Positions 1 to 8,434 of a stretch of DNA of 23,305 nucleotides are shown piece by piece. The notes beneath the pieces are model-generated. The model had not been told where the DNA came from, searched no databases, and saw only the letters and a program-made list of their open reading frames with translations. Numbering within the stretch: the first letter of the stretch is position 1; every line of letters begins with the position of its first letter. Position numbers and translations under genes: made by a program. Origin of the DNA: CAWUJT01 sp963922715 (GTDB lineage: Bacteria > Pseudomonadota > Alphaproteobacteria > Rhodobacterales > Rhodobacteraceae); NCBI GenBank assembly GCA_963922715.1, contig CAWUJT010000024.1, forward strand, positions 1-23,305, in the 5' to 3' direction.

Positions 1-44
1 CGTGTTTTCGGGGCGCTCCTCTGCTTAGGCAGAGCTTTCCCCAT
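1..44 (-). CDS. hflX: Probable HflX GTPase, first 14 codons only (partial)
   Basis: An open frame begins with ATG at 44-42, inside the last codons of hfq in another frame, and runs off the window edge. It reads MGKALPKQRSAPKTR, a short basic start with no recognisable domain. HflX, a ribosome-associated GTPase, commonly follows hfq in proteobacteria, and that context is the main argument. An alternative is a start beyond the window, served by the purine-rich GAGGAG just after the hfq stop. The sequence alone cannot decide between them. Confidence 0.35.
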   Translation of the reverse strand, partial: MGKALPKQRSAPKT

Positions 45-264
45 CGTATAAAGACACAGGCTGCGTTGGCATGATTGTTGAAATTGCGTGTTTGTAGACC
101 AGCTGAGACTGGCCATCCCGGCGCAGAAGAATGCAGAAATTGTCAAACCAAGTGATCACACCTTGCAATTTGACACCATTGATCAGGAAAACTGTAACGG
201 GATTTTTCGTTTTTCGGACGTGATTTAGGAAGGCGTCCTGAAGATTTTGTTTGTCGGATGCCAT
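25..264 (-). CDS. hfq: RNA chaperone Hfq
   Basis: Hfq is a hexameric Sm-like ring protein that pairs small regulatory RNAs with mRNAs in the cytoplasm. The 79-residue product starts MASDKQNLQ. It carries the Sm1 strand region VTVFLINGVKLQG (residues 23-35) with the rim pattern around FDNF (40-43), and the Sm2 signature YKHAIST (57-63). The C-terminal tail is very short, as is usual in alphaproteobacteria. The frame stays open upstream to 363, but homology fixes the start at the ATG at 264-262; the extra residues look non-coding. The gene lies 139 bp downstream of trkH in the same direction and probably overlaps hflX. Confidence 0.96.
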   Translation of the reverse strand: MASDKQNLQDAFLNHVRKTKNPVTVFLINGVKLQGVITWFDNFCILLRRDGQSQLVYKHAISTIMPTQPVSLYDGESSA

Positions 265-336
265 AGATGCGTAAACCTGTAGCCATGTATTGCGTCCTGT
301 TTTCTGTACAGGCACTATTATTAACGCGTTATGGGG

Positions 337-346
337 GGTTATAACC
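337..346. promoter_or_regulatory. Palindrome in the hfq leader region
   Basis: GGTTATAACC is a perfect 10-bp palindrome. It overlaps a second inverted repeat, TTATGG (330-335) against CCATAA (345-350). It lies 73 bp ahead of the hfq start, in the 139-bp gap after trkH, where an hfq promoter would be expected. I found only weak minus-strand promoter hexamers nearby, for example TTATAA followed after about 17 bases by AATAAT. A regulator site is possible but unproven. Confidence 0.25.
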
Positions 347-403
347 ATAATTACCAGCCCCAAAGAGACATATTATGATTTTTTCCACCAGACTTTATTC
401 GTC

Positions 404-1912
404 TTACATGCGCCAGAAGTCTGGATTGAACAATGCGATAATGGCAAGTGTTTCTAAGCGCCCAAGTATCATAGATACTGAAAAAATAGCTTTCGCAAAA
501 AAAGACAGCTCAATCATACTGATCGGCTCTGCCCCAGCCAGAGCCGTTAAAGGTCCAGTTGTCGATAAGCCAGAGATGGTAAGAACGAGGGACGTTTCAA
601 AATCAAGACCACTGAGAGAAAACAAAATTGCGATGCCCGCGAGACTGACAATAAACAACATAAAAAAAATCCATGCGGCATAAATTCCTCGCTCAGGAAT
701 GCGGCGTATGTAGTCGCGTGCCCCTGAAACGCCATTCGGATGAACCAAATATGCCAATTCTTGACTGTTGTGGCGATAAAGCGCGTAAATACGCAACAGC
801 TTTATTCCACCTGCAGTCGTGGCCACACCGCCCCCGAGCATCGCTAACCCCAAAAGCATAATCCCAGGGGTCCCCAAGCCTGACCATTTTTGGGCATCTG
901 TCCAACTTGCACTCTCAAAGCCTGTGGTCGTTAAAAACGATAAAACGGTAAATGCGCCCCCCCACAAAGCACTAAGGTAGATCATTAGATCTTTTTCAGC
1001 CTCAACTTCCAATGCGCCGCTCCAATGTCTTACGAATAGCAAACTTGGCAACAAAACGGTTACACCCAAAGCCAAACGCAATTCTCGATCGAAACGAACA
1101 GAGAACTGCCGGTCATCGTGGATGTCTTTGGCAAAACTGGCACGTGTTACCCCAAGAAAAAGAAATCCAAATATCATCGCTTCCGTGAAAAAATTCCCCG
1201 ACTGTGCGATATGACCTTCATGCGCAGTAATGCCTGAGGTCGACAAAGTCGACATGGCAAGGATCAAAGCATCTGTTGCCGTCTCTCCACTGATAAATAT
1301 CAAAAACCAAAGCACAATTGTAAAAATAAGGTAGACGGGCGTAATCACCATACTGCTGTTCAAAATACGCGCGTTCGGCAAAGCGATCTGATTATGTGTC
1401 CGGAGAGCTTGTGTTTGCTGCCTGGCCAAAACCTCAAAGCCCCCTAACTGAAGCGGAGCAAGAATAGAACCGGCCGCAATCAAAATCCACAAACCGCCAA
1501 GCCAACCAACTTGTGCCCGCCAAAGATGTAATGAAGCGGGCAATCGACCTTCTTGCGGAAAAAGAGTTGCGCCCGTCGTCGTAAAGCAGGACAGCATTTC
1601 TAAGTAAGCGTTAAAAAACTCCGTGGTTTCAAGACGTACAAAAAACGGCAATGCAAACAACACCGGCAGTAAAACAAAGCTGCTGGTCAATGTTAATAGA
1701 TGGCGGCGGGTTATATGACGCGAAACTCTATTCGATGTAGCCACTGCCAGACCGATTGATAACATCATTATTAATGTGCCAAAATAGAACAATATTTGCG
1801 CTGTGTCGTGATCTTTAACGATACTGGCATGTATGGCGGGAAGATACATCGACAGCCCAGCAAGAAAAATCAAAATAACTAAGAAGGGAACAGACGAGAT
1901 GAAATACCGCAT
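404..1912 (-). CDS. trkH: Trk-type potassium uptake membrane protein TrkH
   Basis: TrkH is the ion-conducting inner-membrane subunit of the Trk K+ uptake system. The 502-residue protein is almost wholly hydrophobic. It shows the four pore-loop repeats of the TrkH/Ktr superfamily: TTTGA (111-115), STLSTSGIT (221-229), SFLTTTGF (325-332) and SGLSTTGP (447-454). In each, a glycine (or its equivalent) sits in the selectivity filter. GGVATTAGGIKLLR (361-374) matches the conserved mid-protein segment that gates the pore. The gene starts 8 bp after the trkA stop, so the two Trk subunits should be made from one message. The length fits TrkH from related bacteria. Confidence 0.95.
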   Translation of the reverse strand: MRYFISSVPFLVILIFLAGLSMYLPAIHASIVKDHDTAQILFYFGTLIMMLSIGLAVATSNRVSRHITRRHLLTLTSSFVLLPVLFALPFFVRLETTEFFNAYLEMLSCFTTTGATLFPQEGRLPASLHLWRAQVGWLGGLWILIAAGSILAPLQLGGFEVLARQQTQALRTHNQIALPNARILNSSMVITPVYLIFTIVLWFLIFISGETATDALILAMSTLSTSGITAHEGHIAQSGNFFTEAMIFGFLFLGVTRASFAKDIHDDRQFSVRFDRELRLALGVTVLLPSLLFVRHWSGALEVEAEKDLMIYLSALWGGAFTVLSFLTTTGFESASWTDAQKWSGLGTPGIMLLGLAMLGGGVATTAGGIKLLRIYALYRHNSQELAYLVHPNGVSGARDYIRRIPERGIYAAWIFFMLFIVSLAGIAILFSLSGLDFETSLVLTISGLSTTGPLTALAGAEPISMIELSFFAKAIFSVSMILGRLETLAIIALFNPDFWRM

Positions 1913-1920
1913 TGAAAACC

Positions 1921-3300
1921 TTAGAAGAAATCGATTTTAACCTGTAAAAGCCGTTCAACTTCTGGCACATCTTTGCCAAGCGCAAAGAAAACGACAATGT
2001 CTCCTTCCTCGATAAGCGTCCGGCCACGCGGCACGACAAGGCGGCCATCTGTTTTTTGTAACGCCCCCACAAGAACCCCTTCGGGGAATCCAACGTCACG
2101 TATAGCTTGACCCGCCAGAGGTGATGTTGACAAAACCTGCGCCTCGATCACCTCGGCTTCTGCATCGCCTACAGAATAGACTTCGCGTACTCTTCCCTGT
2201 CTGATATGACGCAAAATTGAACTGACCGTCGTTTGGCGCGGATTTATATACGCATCAATATCCAGAGTGCGCATAAGCTCTACCAATGTTGGATCGTTAA
2301 TCAACGCAATCGCATGCGCACTGCCTGCAGCCTTGGCGCGAACGGCTGCCAGCATATTGGTTTTGTCATCATCTGTAACCGTCAGCACCGCGTCGGTGTT
2401 TTGGACATTGGCTTCCCGCAAAAGATCCATGTTCAACCCGTCTCCATGAAGCACAATCGTCCGCTCAAGCCGTTCTGCTGACCGCTCCGCGCAACGGCGA
2501 CTTTTCTCAATCATCCGGATGCGGATACGCTCTGGGGCAGACTCCAAAGACTCTGCAACCGCCAAACCAACATTGCCACCACCGATGATAAGAACACGGT
2601 CTTGTTTTTGTAAGTTTTTACCAAAAATCTCTTGTGCGCGGGCCACATCAACGGCTTGACTCATTATATAAATTTGATCCTCAGCAAAAAGCTGATCCCC
2701 CGGCTCTGGCGAAAGCAAGACACCCCCGCGTCGGATGCCCACGACAATCGCACGGAGCGTTGAAAACAACTCCGTCAACTGGCGTAAAGGGGTATTGAGA
2801 ACGGGGCAATCGGCATCCAGCGTCAAGCCGATCAATTGAACTTGGCCATCAAGAAAAGTCTCTGTGTCGAATGCGGCTGGTGCACGTAATCTGCGCAAGG
2901 CCGCTTCTGCGACTTCCCGTTCCGGCGAAATCACAACGTCAATCGGCATGTGATCACGCCGGTAAAGATCAGAATGCAGCGCGTCGAGGTAAGATTGCGC
3001 CCGCAGGCGCGCAATTTTGCGCGGCACCGCAAAGACAGAATGCGCAACCTGGCAGGTGACCATATTAACTTCGTCTGAAAACGTTGCCGCAATAATCATA
3101 TCGGCATCATTGGCACCTGCGCGTCTGAGAACGTCTGGATAACTCGCAAATCCCGTAATCCCCTGCACATCCAGAGCTTCTGTCGCACTGCGGACCAGAT
3201 CGGGCTGATTATCAACGACAGTTATATCGTTGCGCTCAGAGGCCAAGTGCCGCGCAATCTGCCAGCCCACCTGACCCGCACCACAGATGATGATTTTCAT
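1921..3300 (-). CDS. trkA: Trk system NAD-binding regulatory protein TrkA
   Basis: TrkA is the cytoplasmic regulatory ring that binds NAD(H)/nucleotide and gates TrkH. The 459-residue protein has the classic duplicated layout of two RCK_N Rossmann folds, each followed by an RCK_C domain. The first nucleotide-binding loop is GAGQVG (7-12), with an acidic residue closing the second strand (VVD, 28-30). The second is GGGNVG (240-245). The C-terminal half ends in a second RCK_C with the pattern GDIVVFF. The start has a good ribosome-binding site (GGAGAG, 6 bases ahead). The gene lies 66 bp after ntrX in the same direction and is followed closely by trkH. Confidence 0.96.
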   Translation of the reverse strand: MKIIICGAGQVGWQIARHLASERNDITVVDNQPDLVRSATEALDVQGITGFASYPDVLRRAGANDADMIIAATFSDEVNMVTCQVAHSVFAVPRKIARLRAQSYLDALHSDLYRRDHMPIDVVISPEREVAEAALRRLRAPAAFDTETFLDGQVQLIGLTLDADCPVLNTPLRQLTELFSTLRAIVVGIRRGGVLLSPEPGDQLFAEDQIYIMSQAVDVARAQEIFGKNLQKQDRVLIIGGGNVGLAVAESLESAPERIRIRMIEKSRRCAERSAERLERTIVLHGDGLNMDLLREANVQNTDAVLTVTDDDKTNMLAAVRAKAAGSAHAIALINDPTLVELMRTLDIDAYINPRQTTVSSILRHIRQGRVREVYSVGDAEAEVIEAQVLSTSPLAGQAIRDVGFPEGVLVGALQKTDGRLVVPRGRTLIEEGDIVVFFALGKDVPEVERLLQVKIDFF

Positions 3301-3366
3301 CTCATGCTCTCCAAATTTATACTTTCAATATCACTGCGGTCTTCCCGGGTTTTGTAAATGCGCCGT

Positions 3367-4746
3367 TTATCTTGCAGAGGCCGAGCGATTGCCAGTCGCC
3401 ACACCAAGCAACTTGAGCTTACGATGTAAGGCAGAGCGCTCCATCCCGACAAAAGAGGCCGTGCGCGAAACATTGCCCCCAAAGCGGTTGATTTGTGTGA
3501 CAAGGTAGTGCTTTTCAAACAAATCCCGTGCCTCTCGTAACGGTAACGCCGTCAAGGTGTTGGAGAGAATAAAGGTGTCATCTGTGACACCGTTTTCACG
3601 CGCGTTGGGCAACTCATCAGGGCTGATTGGGCCGCTGTCATCGCCCAAAATCAAAACACGTTCAATGACGTTACGCAACTGCCGGATATTCCCGGGCCAA
3701 CGCAGTGTTTGCAAATGCGCCCTTGTCTCTTCAGACAGTGCACGCAAAGGCAAACCCTGGGTTTTGTTCAGAAATTCTATAAAGTAACTCGCAAGCTCTG
3801 GGATATCCTCGGATCGCTGCTCAAGCCCAGGCACCTCAATCGGGACAACATTCAAGCGATGATAGAGTTCTTCGCGAAACCGCCCAGACCGCATTTCAGC
3901 TTGTAAGTCACGGCAACTGGACGAAATGACACGCGCATCCACACGTATTTTGTCTTGCCCTCCAACACGGGTAAATTGTTGTTCGACAAGAACACGCAGG
4001 ATTTTTGACTGTGTTACCAATGGCATATCTGCAATTTCGTCAAAATATAGAACACCCCCATGTGCTTGCTCCAACAAGCCTGTCTCTATCCCACGATCAG
4101 CGGTTTCACGCCCAAAGAGAACGACCTCCATCTTCTCAGGTTCAATACTGGCAGAATTCACGCAAACAAACGGACCATGCGACCGATTGGAATGTGTATG
4201 GATGTAACGTGCCGCAATTTCCTTTCCGGCACCAGGTGGCCCCTTTAATAGGACACGGCTATTGGAGTTGATCACTTTTTTGAGTTTGCCCACTAGGGCG
4301 CGAAATTCCGTAGACTGTCCTACCATCTGAGAGCTGGTGACATCTTTGCGACGCAGCATATCATTCTCACGCCTGAGTTTGGAGGTTTCCATCGCACGTG
4401 TGACAACCACCATCAGTTGATCGATATTGAACGGCTTTTCGATGAAATCATAGGCCCCTTGCTTGATGGCCGCGACGGCGATTTCGATATTGCCATGCCC
4501 AGAAATGATCACCACAGGCAGACCACGATGAGAATGCTTTGTGGCTTTGAGAATTTCGATCCCGTCCATGGTGCTATCTTTTAGCCAAATATCCAGGATC
4601 ATCAGCGCCGGTGGGTCTGCCGCAATCGCGGCAAAACACTCGGTCGCATTGGCGGCTGTGCGCGTTGCAAACCCTTCATCTTGCAAAATGTCTGAAATTA
4701 ACGCTCGAATGTCTTCTTCGTCGTCGACAATTAAAATATAACTCAT
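3367..4746 (-). CDS. ntrX: Response regulator NtrX (NtrC-like, GAFTGA-less)
   Basis: NtrX is the DNA-binding partner of the kinase NtrY, linked in alphaproteobacteria to nitrogen, redox and envelope control. It has a receiver domain (1-120) with acidic pocket D8/D9, phospho-acceptor D52 and K104. The AAA+ domain has Walker A GPPGAGKE (169-176) and Walker B LYFDE (233-237). A Fis-type helix-turn-helix lies near 415-455. The loop where sigma54 activators carry GAFTGA reads LFGRETADRGIETGLLEQ (210-227), so the sigma54-contacting motif is absent. The ATG overlaps the ntrY stop by 4 bp, implying coupled translation. The 459-residue length is normal for NtrX. Confidence 0.94.
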   Translation of the reverse strand: MSYILIVDDEEDIRALISDILQDEGFATRTAANATECFAAIAADPPALMILDIWLKDSTMDGIEILKATKHSHRGLPVVIISGHGNIEIAVAAIKQGAYDFIEKPFNIDQLMVVVTRAMETSKLRRENDMLRRKDVTSSQMVGQSTEFRALVGKLKKVINSNSRVLLKGPPGAGKEIAARYIHTHSNRSHGPFVCVNSASIEPEKMEVVLFGRETADRGIETGLLEQAHGGVLYFDEIADMPLVTQSKILRVLVEQQFTRVGGQDKIRVDARVISSSCRDLQAEMRSGRFREELYHRLNVVPIEVPGLEQRSEDIPELASYFIEFLNKTQGLPLRALSEETRAHLQTLRWPGNIRQLRNVIERVLILGDDSGPISPDELPNARENGVTDDTFILSNTLTALPLREARDLFEKHYLVTQINRFGGNVSRTASFVGMERSALHRKLKLLGVATGNRSASAR

Positions 4747-6989
4747 TCTTTGCTCGTTTTACGTTTCAGCGAATTTTTAGGCAGTGTCACAATGGCTTGC
4801 GCACCGCAATGCCGGTTTGTTTCGAGAGGAGGCGCGTCTAAAAGCTCTAATGTGCCGCCGTGCTCTTCAATGATTTTTTTAACGATAGAAAGACCAAGTC
4901 CAGTTCCTTTTGCCCGTGTTGTGACATAGGGTTCAAACAATTTCACTCTGTCATCTGGCAGCCCAATACCCGTATCGACAATATAGATTTTAACTGTATC
5001 TTTTTCCTCTTTCAAATTCACGTCAATGAGGGCCTGATGGTCTCCTGCCCCCCCTGCTTCCTGCAAGGCGATGATGGATTCACCTGCGTTTTTGATCAAA
5101 TTGGTAAAGGCTTGTCCAAGCATCGTCTCATCACCGTCGATCTGACACTGCGCAGCTATGTAATTTTGCGTGATCTCTATGTGCTCAAAGGCTGAACTTT
5201 GTAAGGCGACTGTATCCCGCAACAATTTCACAAGATCCAGTGGTTGCCGATCAGGCTGAGGCATACGCGCAAAGCGAGAGAACTCATCGACAATACGCTT
5301 TAGGTCGTCCGTCTGACGCACAATAACGTCTGTGTGTTGCTGAAGCGTTTGTGAGTCGTCTTCTGTAAGCTTTGGGATTAATTTTCGCTTCAGACGTTCT
5401 GACGACAGTCGAATAGGGGTGAGTGGATTTTTGATCTCATGGGCGATACGCTGCGCAACGTCACCCCAAGCCGCCAACCGCTGAGCCGTCACAAGGTCGG
5501 TTACATCGTCCAAAGTCACAACATACCCTTCAAGCGTCCCATTTTGTGATAAACGCCGCGTCATGCGCACAAGCAGAATTTCTAATTTCCCTTTGCGTTT
5601 GAGACGAAGTTCTTCTTGAATTTTATCGCTTTTGCTTTGGTGGAATTTCTCAAAAAGAGCGGCAAATTCTGGAACGCAAGAGCTAAGATGATGGCCATCT
5701 TGTGCTTGTTTTTCCAGTAACAGAAGTCTCTGGGCCGCAGGATTCATAAAATCGATGCGTCCTTGTGCATCTAAGCCAATCACACCCGCTGTCACAGAAG
5801 AAAGAACCGAGTCAAAAAGCCTGCGCCTTTGCTCTGTATGCGTATGAGTTTCGACCAGCGCGTCTCTTTGACCTTTGAGTTGCCGTGTCATTTGATTAAA
5901 CAGCCGCCCCAGCATTGCAATTTCATCATCGCCCCGTTCTTCAGGAACACGCACATTAAGATCCCCATGCCCAATCCGTTGGGCGGCCCCTGCCAATTGT
6001 CCCACTGGCTTCGAAAGCCGTTCCGCAAACCACAGTCCAAGCCATACGGCGGCTAAAATCAAAATGGCCGCAAACCCTAAATAGAAAAGACTAAATTCAA
6101 ATAACAACCGTCCTCGTTCGGCTTCAAGTTGATGGTAGAACTGCACTGTTTTCTGCGTATCGTCCAAAAGAGCCAGAATTTGGCCGTCCACTTGCCGCGT
6201 GACATAAAGGTATCGATCCACATAAGCCGCCAATTTCAGAACCAAACGAAACTCGTTAATCTCTTGATCCTCGACTAATATTGGGGCTCCCGAAGAAATT
6301 TGAGCCAAAATATCGGAATCTAAAGGCTCAAAATCAAACAGATAGCTTTTATCGCCACGTGCCCGAATGTTACCAGAACCATCAATGATATACGCTTCTG
6401 ACAGGCCGCGCTGAATTTGGTCTTGCTCACGACTCAAAAGCTGTCTCAGATCACCGTCACTTATGAAAAAATTTGCACGTTTCGCGAGATTCAGGGCATT
6501 GGCCAGAATTTGGGCATCTTCGATAAGATCATCGCGATGTTCTTGCGCATAGGCTTGTGCAGCGTCCACAGAATTTCTCAAAGCCAGACGGACACGATCC
6601 GAAAACCAACCTTCTAGCCCCATGTTGATGTTGATCGTCGCAAAAATCGCAACCAGAACCGTGGGAATGAGCGCCACAACTGAAAACACAAATGTCAGAC
6701 GCAAGTGCAATCTCGAGCCTGCAGAGCGCGCCCGTCGTGCCGCGATCATACGTGCTACCCGTGTAGTAATCAAAGCGGTCAATGCGAGAATATAGATTAA
6801 ATCGACCAACAGAACGGTACGCAACAGATCTGTATCCCGCGCTTCTCGGAGAGGATTAAGGACGATAAATGTTGCAAATATAAGAATGGGGCATAAACCA
6901 ACAAAAATGGCTGTGACCAAAGACGTCAAATCTCTTTGACGTCTGAAGACACTTTCCCGAAAGGATATGGATGAACTTTGATCGACCAC
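4743..6989 (-). CDS. ntrY: Membrane sensor histidine kinase NtrY
   Basis: NtrY is the inner-membrane sensor that phosphorylates NtrX. The 748-residue protein has hydrophobic segments near 22-45, 57-77 and 98-120, a periplasmic sensory stretch (about 125-295) and a further membrane helix at 299-320. HAMP (about 321-375), PAS (about 390-500) and kinase domains follow. The H-box is RIAHEIKNPLTPIRLSS with H517, the N-box centres on N634, and the G boxes are DTGIG (672-676) and GTGLGL (695-700). The start is GTG at 6989-6987, because an in-frame stop lies a few codons upstream with no ATG between; AGAAG stands 5 bases ahead. It sits 63 bp after ntrC and overlaps ntrX. Confidence 0.95.
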   Translation of the reverse strand: MVDQSSSISFRESVFRRQRDLTSLVTAIFVGLCPILIFATFIVLNPLREARDTDLLRTVLLVDLIYILALTALITTRVARMIAARRARSAGSRLHLRLTFVFSVVALIPTVLVAIFATININMGLEGWFSDRVRLALRNSVDAAQAYAQEHRDDLIEDAQILANALNLAKRANFFISDGDLRQLLSREQDQIQRGLSEAYIIDGSGNIRARGDKSYLFDFEPLDSDILAQISSGAPILVEDQEINEFRLVLKLAAYVDRYLYVTRQVDGQILALLDDTQKTVQFYHQLEAERGRLLFEFSLFYLGFAAILILAAVWLGLWFAERLSKPVGQLAGAAQRIGHGDLNVRVPEERGDDEIAMLGRLFNQMTRQLKGQRDALVETHTHTEQRRRLFDSVLSSVTAGVIGLDAQGRIDFMNPAAQRLLLLEKQAQDGHHLSSCVPEFAALFEKFHQSKSDKIQEELRLKRKGKLEILLVRMTRRLSQNGTLEGYVVTLDDVTDLVTAQRLAAWGDVAQRIAHEIKNPLTPIRLSSERLKRKLIPKLTEDDSQTLQQHTDVIVRQTDDLKRIVDEFSRFARMPQPDRQPLDLVKLLRDTVALQSSAFEHIEITQNYIAAQCQIDGDETMLGQAFTNLIKNAGESIIALQEAGGAGDHQALIDVNLKEEKDTVKIYIVDTGIGLPDDRVKLFEPYVTTRAKGTGLGLSIVKKIIEEHGGTLELLDAPPLETNRHCGAQAIVTLPKNSLKRKTSKE

Positions 6990-7014
6990 GTTGACTTCTA
7001 ATGTCTTTCAATCC

Positions 7015-7050
7015 TGTAAAACGTTACACTTATGCAACGCCTTGTTGCAT
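7015..7050 (-). promoter_or_regulatory. Tandem inverted repeats ahead of ntrYX, possible NtrX operator
   Basis: The 63-bp gap between ntrC and ntrY holds two inverted repeats. The larger has 7-bp perfect arms, ATGCAAC (7032-7038) and GTTGCAT (7044-7050), around a 5-base centre. The smaller is TGTAA (7015-7019) and TTACA (7024-7028). The larger contains CAA-N4-TTG, which resembles the CAA-N3-5-TTG pattern I recall for NtrX binding in Brucella. No T-run follows it on the minus strand, so a factor-independent terminator is less likely than an operator. Autoregulation of ntrYX is an inference. Confidence 0.45.
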
Positions 7051-7052
7051 GA

Positions 7053-8426
7053 TTACATCAATTTTCGATTGCGTGTCACCTGAATATCGAGTTCGATAAT
7101 CTTTTTTCGCAAAGTATTGCGATTTATGCCAAGTAAATCTGCGCATCGCGCCTGATTGCCAGAGGTGGCCTCCAACGCAATTTCGATCAGTGGTACTTCA
7201 ATCTCACGCAAAATGCGCTGATGAAGACCAGGCGGAGGCAGTTGCCCCCCATGTAAATCGAAATACCTGCGTAAATGCTTGGCAACAGATTGCCCAAGCT
7301 TCTCTCCATTTTGTGCGATACCTTCAAACCGTAAAGGCTTTGGGCCATCAAGAAGCTGCTGAACTTCAGAGGGTATGATTTCATCATGCGCACTTGTCAA
7401 AAGCAAATGACGAACTGCATTTTCAAGCTGTCGCACATTACCTGGCCAGGGAAAACGCCGCAATGTCTCTATGGCAGCGTCAGAGAACCATTTTTCGCAA
7501 AGACCTTCACGCTCGGCGCGCAAAAGAAAATGTCGTATCAACAAAGGGATATCATCGACGCGTTCCCGTAACGGGGGTACAACAATCGTGACACCTGTCA
7601 AACGATAATAGAGATCCGCCCGAAACGTCCCAGTTTCCAAGCGCTCTGAAAGGTCTTTTTGACTGGTCACCATGATACGCGGCATTGCATTACCAAGCGT
7701 GTCGAGCATACGGACGATTTTTGCTTGCACCGCCTCAGGCATATCTCCAACTTCTTCCAACAAAAGCGTGCCGCCTTTGGCTTTTGCGAGAGCGGCGGCA
7801 GGTCCATCTACTGTGTCAAAATCAGACGCCGAGGCGACCACGAACGGCAGCGTACGCCGGTCGCTCAGATCATGAATAGACCGCGCCAAAAGAGATTTTC
7901 CCGTGCCACTTTCACCTGTGATCATCACCGCCATTTCTGAATTCATCACCCGTGCAACCAGTTTATAGAGGGCTTGCATCTGCGCCGTTCGGCCAATCAA
8001 AGGCAGATCAACGGACCCTTTGTCTTTCTTCTCAGATTGAGGTTTCACAAGCGGTGACCTGCGGTTTTGGCCCAAGACGCGTGCGGCACGCTTCATCAGG
8101 TCAGGAAGATCAAATGGCTTGGGAAGATAATCAAAAGCCTGCGCTTCTTCCGCTTTAATCGCCGTCATAATGGTATTTTGTGCCGATATGACGATCACCG
8201 GCAAGCCAGGACGTTTCTCTGTAATTTTTGGCAACATCTCTAAACCATTGCCATCGGGCATGATGACGTCGGAAACCACAAGATCGCCCTTGCCTTCATC
8301 AATCCAACGCATCAACGTTACAAGACTTGCCGTAGCATGCACTTTACATCCAGCACGTGTCAGTGCCTGGGTGAGAACCGTGCGAATTGTGCGATCGTCA
8401 TCTGCGACTAAAACGGTACCGTCCAT
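7053..8426 (-). CDS. ntrC: Nitrogen regulator NtrC, sigma54-independent type
   Basis: NtrC is the response regulator of the NtrBC nitrogen-status system and activates nitrogen-scavenging genes. The receiver domain shows D10/D11, phospho-acceptor D53 and K103. The AAA+ domain has Walker A GESGTGKS (171-178) and a Walker B region LLLEEVGDM (221-229), with Glu where Asp is usual. Between them the GAFTGA segment is missing altogether: DFDTVDGPAAALAKAKGG (202-219) spans the site in far fewer residues. This matches the Rhodobacter capsulatus type, known to work with the housekeeping sigma70 polymerase. A Fis-like helix-turn-helix ends the 457-residue protein (about 415-455). The ribosome-binding site AGAGG overlaps the ntrB stop. 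Confidence 0.95.
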   Translation of the reverse strand: MDGTVLVADDDRTIRTVLTQALTRAGCKVHATASLVTLMRWIDEGKGDLVVSDVIMPDGNGLEMLPKITEKRPGLPVIVISAQNTIMTAIKAEEAQAFDYLPKPFDLPDLMKRAARVLGQNRRSPLVKPQSEKKDKGSVDLPLIGRTAQMQALYKLVARVMNSEMAVMITGESGTGKSLLARSIHDLSDRRTLPFVVASASDFDTVDGPAAALAKAKGGTLLLEEVGDMPEAVQAKIVRMLDTLGNAMPRIMVTSQKDLSERLETGTFRADLYYRLTGVTIVVPPLRERVDDIPLLIRHFLLRAEREGLCEKWFSDAAIETLRRFPWPGNVRQLENAVRHLLLTSAHDEIIPSEVQQLLDGPKPLRFEGIAQNGEKLGQSVAKHLRRYFDLHGGQLPPPGLHQRILREIEVPLIEIALEATSGNQARCADLLGINRNTLRKKIIELDIQVTRNRKLM

Positions 8427-8434
8427 TAGCGCCT

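Noticed and set aside
295..311. Short inverted repeat CCTGT/ACAGG in the hfq leader
   Set aside because: Only 5-bp arms around 7 bases, expected by chance and not linked to any other signal.
265..363. N-terminal extension of hfq by 33 residues
   Set aside because: Hfq proteins start at the MASDKQNLQ position; the extension lies in the AT-rich leader and contains a palindrome.
375..683. Plus-strand open frame antisense to trkH
   Set aside because: Covered by a strong TrkH frame with all four pore loops; the antisense product has no recognisable features.
7032..7050. Factor-independent terminator after ntrC
   Set aside because: The hairpin arms are good but no T-run follows on the minus strand, so an operator or processing hairpin fits better.
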